Positions 34,133 through 42,652 of a DNA stretch of 64,000 nucleotides are shown here, one piece after another. The notes under the pieces were generated by a model. That model had not been told where the DNA came from, did not search any database, and saw nothing but the letters and a program-made list of their open reading frames with translations. The first letter of the stretch is position 1; the number at the start of each line of letters is the position of its first letter. A program made the translations under genes and the position numbers. Source of the stretch: Deltaproteobacteria bacterium IMCC39146 (GTDB lineage Bacteria > Desulfobacterota > Desulfuromonadia > Desulfuromonadales > BM103); NCBI GenBank assembly GCA_030005635.1, contig JARUHP010000021.1, positions 1 to 64,000 of the forward strand. Reading direction: 5' to 3'.

Positions 34133-35482
34133 TCAGGACGACAGGGTGTCGTTGAAGTCTTTGGTCAATTCGTCAAAGTAGAGCACAAAGCCCGGTTGGT
34201 TACGGTGAGCGTTGCCACCGAACTTGACGCCGATGCCCTTATCGAGTTGCTCAATGCTGACCCAGATACGACGGTGCGACAAAAAGAATGCACCACAGGA
34301 GCCGAGCACCATCAACAGGCAACCGAGCCAGACCACCCAGACGCCGGGGTCTTTAGCAACCTGCAGGCCGGTGTAATAGCTTTGCGTTGCCTCAAGCAGA
34401 CTGACTGAATAAGCACCGCCACGTTTTTCATCAAACTGCGGATAGTTTTTCATAACGATAAAGGGAGCGCCGGTACCGATCTTCACCTGGGCGGCCGGGC
34501 CGAAGTTCTGATAACTCTCGGCATAACCCAGGGGGGTCAGGGCAGTACCACCAGGCAAGGCCAGGCGTTTACCTTGAGCACCTTTAACGGTCACTGTCTC
34601 ACCGGTCTCGCGATTTTTGACACGGAACGAATAGACCGGGTCACCGGTCGGACCGTAGCTTGACTGGTAAAAGGTCAGCCCTTTGTAGGACAGAGGATCA
34701 TTAACTTCGATGGTCTTCTTCAGAATTTCTTTACCATTCTCAAGAACAACCAGATCGCTCGTGAAATCTTTGGGACGGCCACCGCCTTCGTAGAATGTGA
34801 CTTCAAAGTTGTCACAACGGACTTCGAAACCAAGCGGGATCGGGGTCTGCCCGGCCCGCGGCCAGACCGCGTCGACCGATTTGCCTTCAACGATGTTGAT
34901 ATAGGCCTTGAAACCCCAGATGTTGCCGATCATGGCACCGAGAAAGATGACCAGGATCGACGTATGGGTCACATAAACACCGAAGCGAGACAAAGCGCCC
35001 TTTTGGGAAAACAGGTAGACCTTGCCGTCCTGTTCAGTCACCACAGGTGCAGCAAACTTGCTACCGAGCAGTGCGACGACTTTATCGCGTACGCTCTCGA
35101 TGGTGCCCTCTGCGACAACTTCGCCCTTATTGGAAAAGGTGCGAAACAGGTTGTCATCGGCCACCAGGGTCGGCTCACGCACGATCTTGATGATCCTGGG
35201 CAGACGCTTGATCGAACAGCAGATCAGGTTGACGGCAAAGATTCCCATCAGGGAGAGGAACCAATAAGAGTGGTACATGTCAAAAAACTGCAGGGTGTCG
35301 AGCGCCTTGTAGGTCGACTCGCTCATGCCGTAGTTCTGCATGTACTCCTGGGGCGACTTGTTCTGCTCAATCACCGTACCGATGATCGAGGTCGTTGCCA
35401 GCAGAATCAAGGTGATGATGGCCAGCTTCAGGGAACAGAAAAAGTCCCATAACTCGTCGGTGAAGTGCTTTTCTTTATCCAA
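34133..35482 (-). CDS. resB: Cytochrome c biogenesis protein ResB
   Basis: 449 residues from TTG 35482, eight bases after AGGAG. The ResB family includes an N-terminal membrane pair (KLAIITLILLATTSIIG), a GTVIEQNKSPQEY segment, a third helix near YVTHTSILVIFLGAMIGN, the large periplasmic domain with PLSYKGLTFYQSSYGP, and a last helix (VWLGCLLMVLGSCGAFF). It pairs with CcsB in system II. The frame is open for 57 more codons upstream; that part has no ResB similarity and no good site, see findings. Confidence 0.93.
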   Translation of the reverse strand: MDKEKHFTDELWDFFCSLKLAIITLILLATTSIIGTVIEQNKSPQEYMQNYGMSESTYKALDTLQFFDMYHSYWFLSLMGIFAVNLICCSIKRLPRIIKIVREPTLVADDNLFRTFSNKGEVVAEGTIESVRDKVVALLGSKFAAPVVTEQDGKVYLFSQKGALSRFGVYVTHTSILVIFLGAMIGNIWGFKAYINIVEGKSVDAVWPRAGQTPIPLGFEVRCDNFEVTFYEGGGRPKDFTSDLVVLENGKEILKKTIEVNDPLSYKGLTFYQSSYGPTGDPVYSFRVKNRETGETVTVKGAQGKRLALPGGTALTPLGYAESYQNFGPAAQVKIGTGAPFIVMKNYPQFDEKRGGAYSVSLLEATQSYYTGLQVAKDPGVWVVWLGCLLMVLGSCGAFFLSHRRIWVSIEQLDKGIGVKFGGNAHRNQPGFVLYFDELTKDFNDTLSS

Positions 35483-35663
35483 GATAATTTCTCCTGAACC
35501 AGTTGTTGACAATGAGAAGCACACAAGGGCTTTCCATTGCGTATCGAAGCATCCGTGAGGTCGTATGGTCTTGCGGACACCAACTATAAAATTGTCGTTG
35601 TTTGGATCGCCGGGGAGAGTGGGAGAAAGCCATATCGGCTCACCCGCACCCATTGGACATAAA

Positions 35664-36101
35664 TCAATTCAGAAGAACAACTGTGCGATGAGCAAGAATG
35701 GTTGTCGAGACACGTGGAGAGAGTGGGGTCAGCCTGGCAACCCACGGAGCGCGTTCTACCATTTTAGGGGAGAAGCTATTTGCGGTCAAAGTCGCAACAG
35801 AAGGTGTCGAAACTCGTTTCAGAGGTTTGAAGAATACCGCGCTACGGTGATGTGCGGTGACATCCAGGCATGAACCGCAGGAGTCCCCACTCAATTGGCT
35901 GATAGTGGGGGTAACGTATCTGTTAGCAGAGCGCTTTTCGAGGTCCTCGCTGCAACAGCTAACGTCCTTGGTGTAATTGACCCCCACATGGCCATCATCG
36001 CCAAAGCACCAGGCATAATCGAATAGGATGCCTGCGCCAGCCACAAGAAAGGTCGCCAAGAGCAGGTAAGTCACTAATTTTGAACAATATCTGTGTCTCA
36101 T
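35664..36101 (-). CDS. Secreted cysteine-containing protein of unknown function
   Basis: 145 residues from ATG 36101, the start that gives a clear signal peptide (LVTYLLLATFLVAGAG). Cysteines cluster as CCSED and DSCGSCLDVTAHH, and the end ILAHRTVVLL is distinct. I recall similar proteins encoded near metal-transport genes in related bacteria, but have no verified function. It is the last gene in the metal-linked minus-strand cluster, 92 bp after the zinc-ribbon membrane proteins. The ribosome site is weak. Metal binding by the cysteine-histidine cluster is inference. Confidence 0.6.
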   Translation of the reverse strand: MRHRYCSKLVTYLLLATFLVAGAGILFDYAWCFGDDGHVGVNYTKDVSCCSEDLEKRSANRYVTPTISQLSGDSCGSCLDVTAHHRSAVFFKPLKRVSTPSVATLTANSFSPKMVERAPWVARLTPLSPRVSTTILAHRTVVLLN

Positions 36102-36193
36102 CGCGTCGAAAGATAACACAAGTCTACCTTGGCTTGCCAGCCTTATTGAAGGGTTTGATTGCGAAAATGCAGAAGGCAATCTGGACCTGATCC

Positions 36194-36502
36194 TCAGCCT
36201 GGGTGTTCATCACCACAATTGGGACAGTAAAGCCAAGAGCTCTGCAGTCCTGAGCGGCAGGAAACACAGTGAATGTCATCATGCTTCATGCTGTTGTGTC
36301 GTTTGATCAAGAAGTAGACCAGAGCAGCAACTAGGTTAGCACCAATCACCGCCCAGCCGATCAGGGGGATGCGCAGAAAATCATTGAGAACACAGTGACC
36401 CCAATAAAGAGACCAGAGGTTGCATGCGACGATAGACGCAATCGCGACCAGGCAAAAGACGATAAATGGCGAGTATTTATATTGTCCGAACAAGTTCTTC
36501 AT
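36194..36502 (-). CDS. Membrane protein with C-terminal zinc ribbon
   Basis: 102 residues with two membrane helices (FIVFCLVAIASIVACNLWSL and IPLIGWAVIGANLVAALVYF) and a cytoplasmic zinc ribbon (HCVSCRSGLQSS to YCPNCGDE). The ATG overlaps the stop of the upstream gene (ATGA). I do not recognise a named family. It is coupled to another zinc-ribbon membrane protein and the ABC transporter, suggesting accessory or metal-sensing subunits. Confidence 0.75.
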   Translation of the reverse strand: MKNLFGQYKYSPFIVFCLVAIASIVACNLWSLYWGHCVLNDFLRIPLIGWAVIGANLVAALVYFLIKRHNSMKHDDIHCVSCRSGLQSSWLYCPNCGDEHPG

Positions 36503-36756
36503 ACAGGTATCGTTTCGTTCAAATATTTGCACCAGGGACAATATTTCATCCAGATATCATGAGCCTTGCCGCAACCGGGACAACTTTCTCTCAAAACAGC
36601 CTGGCACTGTGGACAAACCAGCCATCCCGACTCCACCTGCTCCGAACAACCGGGGCATGGACCGAACAATACAGACTCTGCGGGCACCGGCTTAACAAAC
36701 TCCATGCAGATGAAGTAGAAGATGATCGAGAGACTGATGATAAAGAGGAAAAACAT
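36499..36756 (-). CDS. Small membrane protein with double zinc ribbon
   Basis: 85 residues: one N-terminal helix (FFLFIISLSIIFYFICMEFV), then CPGC, CPQC, CPGC and CPWC pairs forming two zinc ribbons. It starts 7 bases after the ABC ATPase gene and overlaps the next zinc-ribbon gene by four bases. Its job in the transporter cluster is unknown; scaffold or metal sensing are guesses. Confidence 0.75.
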   Translation of the reverse strand: MFFLFIISLSIIFYFICMEFVKPVPAESVLFGPCPGCSEQVESGWLVCPQCQAVLRESCPGCGKAHDIWMKYCPWCKYLNETIPV

Positions 36757-36762
36757 ACGGTC

Positions 36763-37470
36763 TCACACCGCCTTTGAAAAGCTGCGAGCATCTCCGGCAG
36801 AATCCTTTTCAATCATGCCGTCACGTAGATAAATAGTGCGATCGAACCACTCAAGGTTTTCCCTGTTATGAGTCACCATAATGATGGTCTGACCATCCTG
36901 ATGTAGCTCTGAAAGAAGGTTCATCACTTGTAAACTGGTCGCCGAATCGAGGCTGCCGGTCGGTTCGTCAGCAAGCAGAAGCGGCGGGTTGTTTACCAGG
37001 GAGCGGGCAATGGCGACCCTTTCCTGTTCTCCCCCAGACAGCTGTTGCGGCAAATGCAGCATGCGATCAGGAAGCCCGACACGCTTGAGCATATTGCAGG
37101 CACGCTCACGTTTCTCCGCGGTTGAAAGCTTTGATACCGCCAGAGGCAACATGACATTTTCCAGCGCGTTCAGGTATGGGATCAAGTTGTGTGACTGAAA
37201 GATGAAACCAAGATATTCACGCCTGAAGTCCGCTTGCTTCTCATGTGAAAGACCGTAGACATCGATATCATCAATATGAACTGTTCCGGAAGACGGACTG
37301 GTCAAACATCCAAGCACACTTAACAGGGTGCTTTTGCCGCTGCCGGAGGGGCCCATAACACCGAGGAAAGTCCCTTCATTGACAGCAAGGTTCAGTTCCT
37401 GCAACGCGGTAACACAATCAGCACCGTTGTGGTAGCGTTTATTCACCTGTTTCAATTCAATCAGACTCAT
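36763..37470 (-). CDS. ABC transporter ATP-binding protein (MacB/LolD type)
   Basis: 235 residues with Walker A GPSGSGKST (about 41), signature LSGGEQERVAIARSL, Walker B LLLADEPTGSLD and the switch histidine MVTHN. The LolD/MacB subfamily pairs with FtsX-type permeases such as that encoded 12 bp upstream. With the DUF2318 gene this matches the layout of the Campylobacter iron-uptake cluster next to p19 (Cj1658-Cj1665). Confidence 0.9.
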   Translation of the reverse strand: MSLIELKQVNKRYHNGADCVTALQELNLAVNEGTFLGVMGPSGSGKSTLLSVLGCLTSPSSGTVHIDDIDVYGLSHEKQADFRREYLGFIFQSHNLIPYLNALENVMLPLAVSKLSTAEKRERACNMLKRVGLPDRMLHLPQQLSGGEQERVAIARSLVNNPPLLLADEPTGSLDSATSLQVMNLLSELHQDGQTIIMVTHNRENLEWFDRTIYLRDGMIEKDSAGDARSFSKAV

Positions 37471-37482
37471 AATTTATCCGTA

Positions 37483-38640
37483 TCAAAGAGCCCTGAGGGC
37501 TTCACTAGGTTCAAGGCGGCTGGCACGAAAAGCCGGCTGTAAAGAAGCGAGAAGGCCAACAAAGATGGCCGCGAAAACGGCAGCAACAGCCAAGGTTGGG
37601 TTCCATTGCCAACTCGCTTTACCGCCATCAAGCAATGGCAGAGCCACCAGGGTTGCAGCCACTCCGGTCAGGTATCCAAGCACACCAGCCAAGGCACTAA
37701 CGATAGTCGCCTCCATGAGCACCAGCTGTAAAACGTGTTGACGACGGTAACCGATCGCCCGAAAAATGCCGATTTCACGGGTTCGTTCACTGATGGCGCC
37801 CATCATGGTTACGAAAACCAACAAAGCACCGATAATTACAACGGTGACGGCAACGCCCCAGGCAAATAACCGGAACTGGCCAAGGGCATGCATGCGCGTT
37901 TTCACGACTTGTTGAACCGCCTGAACATCTGTTCCGGGTAGCACCGTTTGCAATTGGTTGACCATGTCATCAACAGGACAATCGTGACAAAGTGCTGCAA
38001 TTTCGACCATGCTGACCTGCCCTTGCTTGCCTAAAGTGGCCTGGGCAACATCGAGAGGAGCAATTAAAAGCTGATCATCCTGAGAGCCTGTTTTGGCCAA
38101 AAGCCCGACCACGGTGAAATCCTGGTTATTGACTATAAGCGTGTCGCCCATATTCAGGTTGAAACGCTTGACCACCGCATCACCGACCAGAAGCTCGTGA
38201 CCTTGCTCAACGGGTCTCCCAGCGATTGACCACCATCTTTTCAGCTTGAACTCCGCTGCCGGGTCAACGCCCATCATCATAATCCGTTGACCGTCAACCT
38301 CAACAGCCCCCAACACCTTGGGTGCAATCGTGGCGACATTACGGCGATTGGGGATGTCATCGATATTGGCAAGACTTGACTGCTCAAGCTCTTTTGCAAT
38401 CAGGGTTACACCTGCGAGTTGAATGCCTCCATAGTTCAAAGCAAGCGCGTCGCTACGCGGGGTAATGATGATATTGGCACCAAAGTTCTCCAGTTCGTGC
38501 TGAGCACGCTGACCCATGGCATCAGTCAAGGACAACAAGGTGACAACAGTTGCCACACCGATCAGCAGACCGATCACCAGAAAGATGGCCCGTCCCTTAC
38601 GACGCCTGAGATTATGTAAGACGATATGCTCTAAACGCAC
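37483..38640 (-). CDS. FtsX/MacB-type ABC permease
   Basis: 385 residues, GTG start 38640 after AAGGGA. An N-terminal helix (AIFLVIGLLIGVATVVTLLSL), a large periplasmic MacB domain (about 45-265) and three C-terminal helices with GAISERTREIGIFRAIGYRRQHV form the FtsX architecture. These mechanotransmitting permeases do not usually form a channel themselves. A CHDC cysteine pair in the periplasmic part is uncommon and may contact metal or a thiol-redox partner. Confidence 0.88.
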   Translation of the reverse strand: MRLEHIVLHNLRRRKGRAIFLVIGLLIGVATVVTLLSLTDAMGQRAQHELENFGANIIITPRSDALALNYGGIQLAGVTLIAKELEQSSLANIDDIPNRRNVATIAPKVLGAVEVDGQRIMMMGVDPAAEFKLKRWWSIAGRPVEQGHELLVGDAVVKRFNLNMGDTLIVNNQDFTVVGLLAKTGSQDDQLLIAPLDVAQATLGKQGQVSMVEIAALCHDCPVDDMVNQLQTVLPGTDVQAVQQVVKTRMHALGQFRLFAWGVAVTVVIIGALLVFVTMMGAISERTREIGIFRAIGYRRQHVLQLVLMEATIVSALAGVLGYLTGVAATLVALPLLDGGKASWQWNPTLAVAAVFAAIFVGLLASLQPAFRASRLEPSEALRAL

Positions 38641-38655
38641 GATAGTTTCCCTTGC

Positions 38656-39180
38656 TTAATTTGTAGCGCCTTTGAAATACCAGGCCCCTGCCTTGATGTC
38701 ATTTGCAGCGATGACAACATTTTCACCGGATTGCTGACGTTTCAGCGGTGCAGGATTACAACCACCCTTGACCACGTTGATCATGTCTGTTTTAAAACGT
38801 TGATCGCAGTTATTACAGACCATGTCATTCCCTTCCTGGCGGTATCCCTTGAGCGCCTTGTAGCAAACATCACAGGTATCAAAGGCGCTGCGGATTACAC
38901 CATCATTGCTACGCACGACAAAGAAATCGACCGGTCCAGACTCTCCTTTGAAGCGATAGAATTTGGCTTTACCGTCGTCGAAATTGGCAGCCGCAAGACG
39001 AACCATGCCATCCTGCCCGGCCAAAATAACCTGCGGCCCACCAACAGACGTCGAACCAAAGAGAAACCACCCGCCAACGGCAAGCACGGCAAGGACCAGC
39101 ACAGCAACAGGGGCCATCATTTTCTTCCCCACAGAAGGCTGCTCGTTAAATTTTTCTCTTTTAGCTTCACGTTCTGACAT
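38656..39180 (-). CDS. DUF2318 membrane-anchored Fe-S-like protein
   Basis: 174 residues from ATG 39180, after CAGGAGC. An anchor helix is followed by the DUF2318 core: FDTCDVCYKALKGYRQEG, MVCNNCDQRF and GGCNPAPL, giving two CXXC pairs and one extra cysteine. The family accompanies iron-uptake ABC genes (Cj1660/FtrD-like) and is thought to act in periplasmic iron or electron handling. It is 15 bp upstream of the permease and surely in the same operon. Confidence 0.88.
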   Translation of the reverse strand: MSEREAKREKFNEQPSVGKKMMAPVAVLVLAVLAVGGWFLFGSTSVGGPQVILAGQDGMVRLAAANFDDGKAKFYRFKGESGPVDFFVVRSNDGVIRSAFDTCDVCYKALKGYRQEGNDMVCNNCDQRFKTDMINVVKGGCNPAPLKRQQSGENVVIAANDIKAGAWYFKGATN

Positions 39181-39231
39181 GATCAATAGCTCCTGTTCTC
39201 AGTTATTAAGGGGTCGTGTTCATCTAAGCCA

Positions 39232-40101
39232 TTAACTACTACAGCAGCCACCGCCACCGCTGCCGCAGCCTCCGCCACCTTGACTGACGGTCTTAAGTCG
39301 GCTGTCAAAGATAACGACGTCGGTATTATTCTGCAGCTCTGCATACCATTGCTGCAGTTTGTTTTTTTGCTCGCCTGGATCTGTGATGCCGGCATAGACA
39401 TGATCTTCAATATTACGACTGATAATCATGTCCTCATGCAGGCGGTCACGGAAAGTATCTATACTGCCGTAACGTTTGACCAGCAGGTCGTCAAGCCCTT
39501 GATGTCTCTTGCGCAACTCATCCAACCGCGCCTCGACTTCTCCACCCTGAACAACGACCTTGTTCTCTTCCGCGGAGGACAACATCAATTCACGCTGCAG
39601 GACATCCTGCCAGACGATCTTCCAGAGCTGATCATTCTGCCCTGAAACAACAGCACCACGGGAGCGCTGCGTAACCAAACCTTCAAAATCCGACCGGGCA
39701 AGCAGACGGTCGCCGATACGAGCCAGATACTCCTGACCGAGCTGTGCCTGTTCTTGCTGCAACGCAAGATACTCATCGGGGTCCAGCTCCAGGCGAAGCT
39801 TGGCAGGATAACCAGCGGCAGTAATCGCCTCAGCAATCGACTGGCTGTCCAGTTCATTTGGATCATAAGTAACCCGGCCACGGTTGCTGGTCAGGTTGAT
39901 ATCGACAGAACCAACACCACCGAGACCAACGAGCGCCGTTTCAATGTTGCCGATACAGGAGCCACAGGTCATCTTTTCGATCTGGTATTCGGCCAGAGCG
40001 GCGCTGGCAAGATTGGGTCCCGAGGGATAAAAGAGCCATGCGCCAACAAGGGCAGCAAGGCCAAAACACAGAGACAGGTAAAGCTTAGGACTTTTGATCA
40101 T
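39232..40101 (-). CDS. HMA domain - SurA_N-like - Cys-rich tail protein
   Basis: 289 residues from ATG 40101. An anchor helix (LYLSLCFGLAALVGAWLFY) is followed by a heavy-metal-associated domain (about 32-100, metal site MTCGSC) and a helical domain that resembles the SurA/PpiC N-terminal chaperone region (WQDVLQRELMLSSAEENK, VEARLDELRKRH). The end is a glycine-cysteine tail (GGGGCGSGGGGCCSS). It faces the periplasm. Combined with DUF2318 and the ABC genes 51 bp downstream, it probably binds Cu(I), Fe or another soft metal. A longer frame upstream exists but lacks a better start. Confidence 0.75.
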   Translation of the reverse strand: MIKSPKLYLSLCFGLAALVGAWLFYPSGPNLASAALAEYQIEKMTCGSCIGNIETALVGLGGVGSVDINLTSNRGRVTYDPNELDSQSIAEAITAAGYPAKLRLELDPDEYLALQQEQAQLGQEYLARIGDRLLARSDFEGLVTQRSRGAVVSGQNDQLWKIVWQDVLQRELMLSSAEENKVVVQGGEVEARLDELRKRHQGLDDLLVKRYGSIDTFRDRLHEDMIISRNIEDHVYAGITDPGEQKNKLQQWYAELQNNTDVVIFDSRLKTVSQGGGGCGSGGGGCCSS

Positions 40102-40331
40102 TGGTTTCGGCTCGATTAATTTAAGGGTTTTAGTCAGCGAACAGTACAGATAATGGTTAATCAATACATCAACTTTCATGCCAACGGATAAACAGTCGAG
40201 CAACCACTTATAATCATTGGCTTATAGATTATGCCGATAAAAAAAGGCGGACAAGTGGTCTACTATTTGTGGAATATTGCACAGGAGAAAGGAGACTATT
40301 CCGCACCTTAGATAAAGACAGGGCACGTAAT

Positions 40332-40359
40332 AAAAAACCCCATCAATTAAATGACGGGG
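40332..40359 (-). terminator. Terminator after the M24 peptidase gene
   Basis: On the minus strand CCCCGTCA pairs with TGATGGGG and TTTTTTATT follows. It lies 112 bases after the M24 gene. The rest of the gap 40102-40470 holds a scrap of the CGCAAAG repeat at 40425-40470. Confidence 0.8.
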
Positions 40360-40470
40360 CATTGAGATAAGCCATGGGCTTAAAACCCGGACAAGGGCAA
40401 GCCATACTTAAACGATGTACTAACGTAGAGACGCAAAGCCGCCGAGGGGAGCCTCTTGGCTTGCAACGTA

Positions 40471-41661
40471 CTACAGGATGATTAATTCATGATTGGCAAA
40501 GGTGAGATGTTTCAAGCCGTCTGCTCCAACCCAGAAAGTATCTTCCACGCCGACTGCGCCAAGGCCTGGATAAACAACCTTGGGTTCAAAAGCAAAGACC
40601 ATATTCTCTTCTAATTCGTAATCGTTAAAGCCCCTGGCAATAAAAGGGTATTCATCCAGTTCAACACCAACACCATGACCGATGAAGGACACCTGGGCAC
40701 CCCTGGAACCCATGAAGTGGTCCTGGTAACCCATATCACAAGCCATCTGTAAGCATTCGTCGTAAACGCCGCCCCAGGTCGCGCCTGGTTTAGCTATTTT
40801 TTTTGCATGGGTCAGGATAAGGACCATATCGACATAAGCCTTTGAGAGTTTCTCCGGCAACTCACCGATACTGAACATCCGGGTTTGATCAACAATGTAA
40901 CCGTCAAAAACTCCTGAAAAATCGACAGTTACAGGCTCATTCCTGCGTACGCTTTTATAGCTGGCGCCCTGGGGAAAGGATGGGTTGAGACCAACGCCAC
41001 CGAGGGGGGTGTCTGAATAGGTCGGTACGGCACTATCAGCACCCGAGAATGCGTGACCGTAGAACAGTTCGTTATTGAAGCCTCGCATGCGCACCAGACC
41101 TTGATGCCCTTCTTTTCTGGCAACAAACTCAAGCTCTGCCGTCAGTTCAAGATCTGTCATACCTTCCCTGAGAATCTCTGGGACCCTTTTACAGACCTTA
41201 TCGACAATCAGTGCGGCATCTTTCAGAATACCGAGCTCGTAATCCGACTTAACAGCCCGCACCTTGCGAATCAGTGGCGTTGCATCACTGACATTGCAGT
41301 CACCGAGGCCTTTGCAGAATCTGTTCATCACGGAAACAGGAACAACGTCCAGTTCCATACCAATCGTTTCCGGCAACGCATAACCAAAATCAGCAAGGAC
41401 TCCGGGAATATCTCGTGGACTTTTGAAAGGAACAACCTCCTTGAGGCCCGACTCCATCCTGGCACGACCAAAATCCTTGCGCACCAGGTAGAGAGCCTCC
41501 CCTTCTGCCGGGACATACAGGGCTCCTTGCTGGATGGCACCGGTAAAGTAGAAGAGATCTGCATTCTGCAACATGAGAACCGCTTCAAGGCTGTGGACAG
41601 CCATCTCTTTCTGCAGCTTTTCTATCCGATTTATCAGTTCTGTAGCAGGTGTAATACGCAT
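40471..41661 (-). CDS. M24 family metallopeptidase (Xaa-Pro aminopeptidase type)
   Basis: 396 residues: creatinase N-terminal domain (about 1-145) and pita-bread domain (about 150-390). Metal ligands are seen in VTVDFSGVFDGYIVDQTRMF (two aspartates), SFIGHGVGVELDEYPFI (histidine) and MVFAFEPKV plus VGVEDTFWV (glutamates). It should cleave X-Pro N-termini or a related dipeptide, in the cytoplasm. ATG 41661 follows CTGGAGA. It is monocistronic. Confidence 0.9.
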   Translation of the reverse strand: MRITPATELINRIEKLQKEMAVHSLEAVLMLQNADLFYFTGAIQQGALYVPAEGEALYLVRKDFGRARMESGLKEVVPFKSPRDIPGVLADFGYALPETIGMELDVVPVSVMNRFCKGLGDCNVSDATPLIRKVRAVKSDYELGILKDAALIVDKVCKRVPEILREGMTDLELTAELEFVARKEGHQGLVRMRGFNNELFYGHAFSGADSAVPTYSDTPLGGVGLNPSFPQGASYKSVRRNEPVTVDFSGVFDGYIVDQTRMFSIGELPEKLSKAYVDMVLILTHAKKIAKPGATWGGVYDECLQMACDMGYQDHFMGSRGAQVSFIGHGVGVELDEYPFIARGFNDYELEENMVFAFEPKVVYPGLGAVGVEDTFWVGADGLKHLTFANHELIIL

Positions 41662-42439
41662 ACTTTATTCTCCAGGGACATGACCAGCAAAAATGGAGTT
41701 AAAAGGGACAACAAACACATTAGGCTAGAAGCCATAACCTACTGATTTATAGAGTACAAATATCAACCAAGGGACATCTTTGCATAATTTTTAGCAGAAG
41801 TTTCCAAGCCCTTAGATACAACACGACAACAGAATAACCTACTGTTATATATAGACTTTTTAAATACCACAACGATTCATACAAGGCAATCAAATTACAA
41901 ATTAAGCTCGTCACAGTTATGTGATAACAGCATCACAGATATCTCTCTTTTTTGGAGATGTAGAAGATATATTCAATCTGATTTAGTCATGCTTTATTTC
42001 TGTGCAAAAGGCTAAAAGGTCATACGGCTAAAGTGTTTTACCTTGCCCTATTCGCTCTTTCCACAAATCTATCCACAGGCACCTGTGGACTGTATACAAC
42101 CACTCACAAAAATCTCACAAAAAAACCGGCAATCCGGTTGCTGGGGATTAACCGACCTCACTTGCGTAAGGTGATTTGTATTTTTGTCTGTGGCACATAG
42201 AGACTTATTGAAGTCTTCAGCGCCAACCCTAACCATCAATTCAATCTTGTAGGCCACCATTAAAACAGCAGGACAGTTTGCGGAGGAGCCAAAGCGCAGA
42301 TTTTGGCTGACAAGAGAAAGTCCAGGCGACCTTAATCAGCCACCATAAATGGTTACAAAAACTTTAACCTTTTCATGCCAATTTGAAAGAAAAGCGGTCA
42401 CCGTAATAAATGGAAGGCATAACAAACAATTAGAGTCCC
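41662..42439. other. Long intergenic region without a gene
   Basis: About 780 bases, AT-rich, with no plausible frame on either strand. A TCCACAGG/CCTGTGGA palindrome lies at about 42071-42088. The region may hold regulatory sites for the divergently oriented M24 gene and NHL operon, but none is identifiable. Confidence 0.5.
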
Positions 42440-42468
42440 TTGACAAGGTATAATCCTGAGATTAAATG
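42440..42468 (+). promoter_or_regulatory. Promoter of the NHL-cytochrome operon
   Basis: TTGACA (42440-42445) and TAAATG (42463-42468) are 17 bp apart. A perfect TATAAT at 42449-42454 offers an alternative -10. Either start lies before the riboswitch. Confidence 0.5.
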
Positions 42469-42493
42469 TAATTATATTGAGCAAGAGTATAGT

Positions 42494-42578
42494 TGATAAT
42501 GCCAAACCTGTCGTGAGGCAGGGACGGAAAGCCACGGATCTTTATCTTCCTTTCTCCTAGCAAAAGATAGCCGGGTTC
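42494..42578 (+). promoter_or_regulatory. GEMM-I riboswitch (aptamer 2, variant)
   Basis: CCAAACCTGTCGTGAGGCAGG, then GACGGAAAGCCACGGATCT, then AGATAGCCGGGTTCCC keep the GEMM-I frame. Two differences stand out: GGAAAGCC where most have GCAAAGCC, and C rather than G or A before CAAACC. No T-run terminator follows. The 3' strand GGGTTCCC is complementary to GGGGAACC next to the NHL start (42642-42652), so control may be at translation. Confidence 0.8.
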
Positions 42579-42652
42579 CCATGCTGAACATTATCGGACG
42601 GTGACATTCAATCAATAACTGGAGGGAACCGCTACTCAGAGGTAGGGGAACC

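Noticed and set aside
40385-40470. GACAAGGGCAAGCC followed by GAGACGCAAAGCC resembles a fifth GEMM aptamer.
   Set aside because: The bases between cannot form the required P2 stem, the second half is not matched, and the CGCAAAG part is explained by the long inverted-repeat family.
42058-42092. TTTCCACAA, CTATCCACA and TGTGGACTG look like DnaA boxes and suggest an origin.
   Set aside because: All differ from consensus, no dnaA, dnaN or gidA-type genes are nearby, and the two central boxes are explained by one TCCACAGG/CCTGTGGA palindrome.
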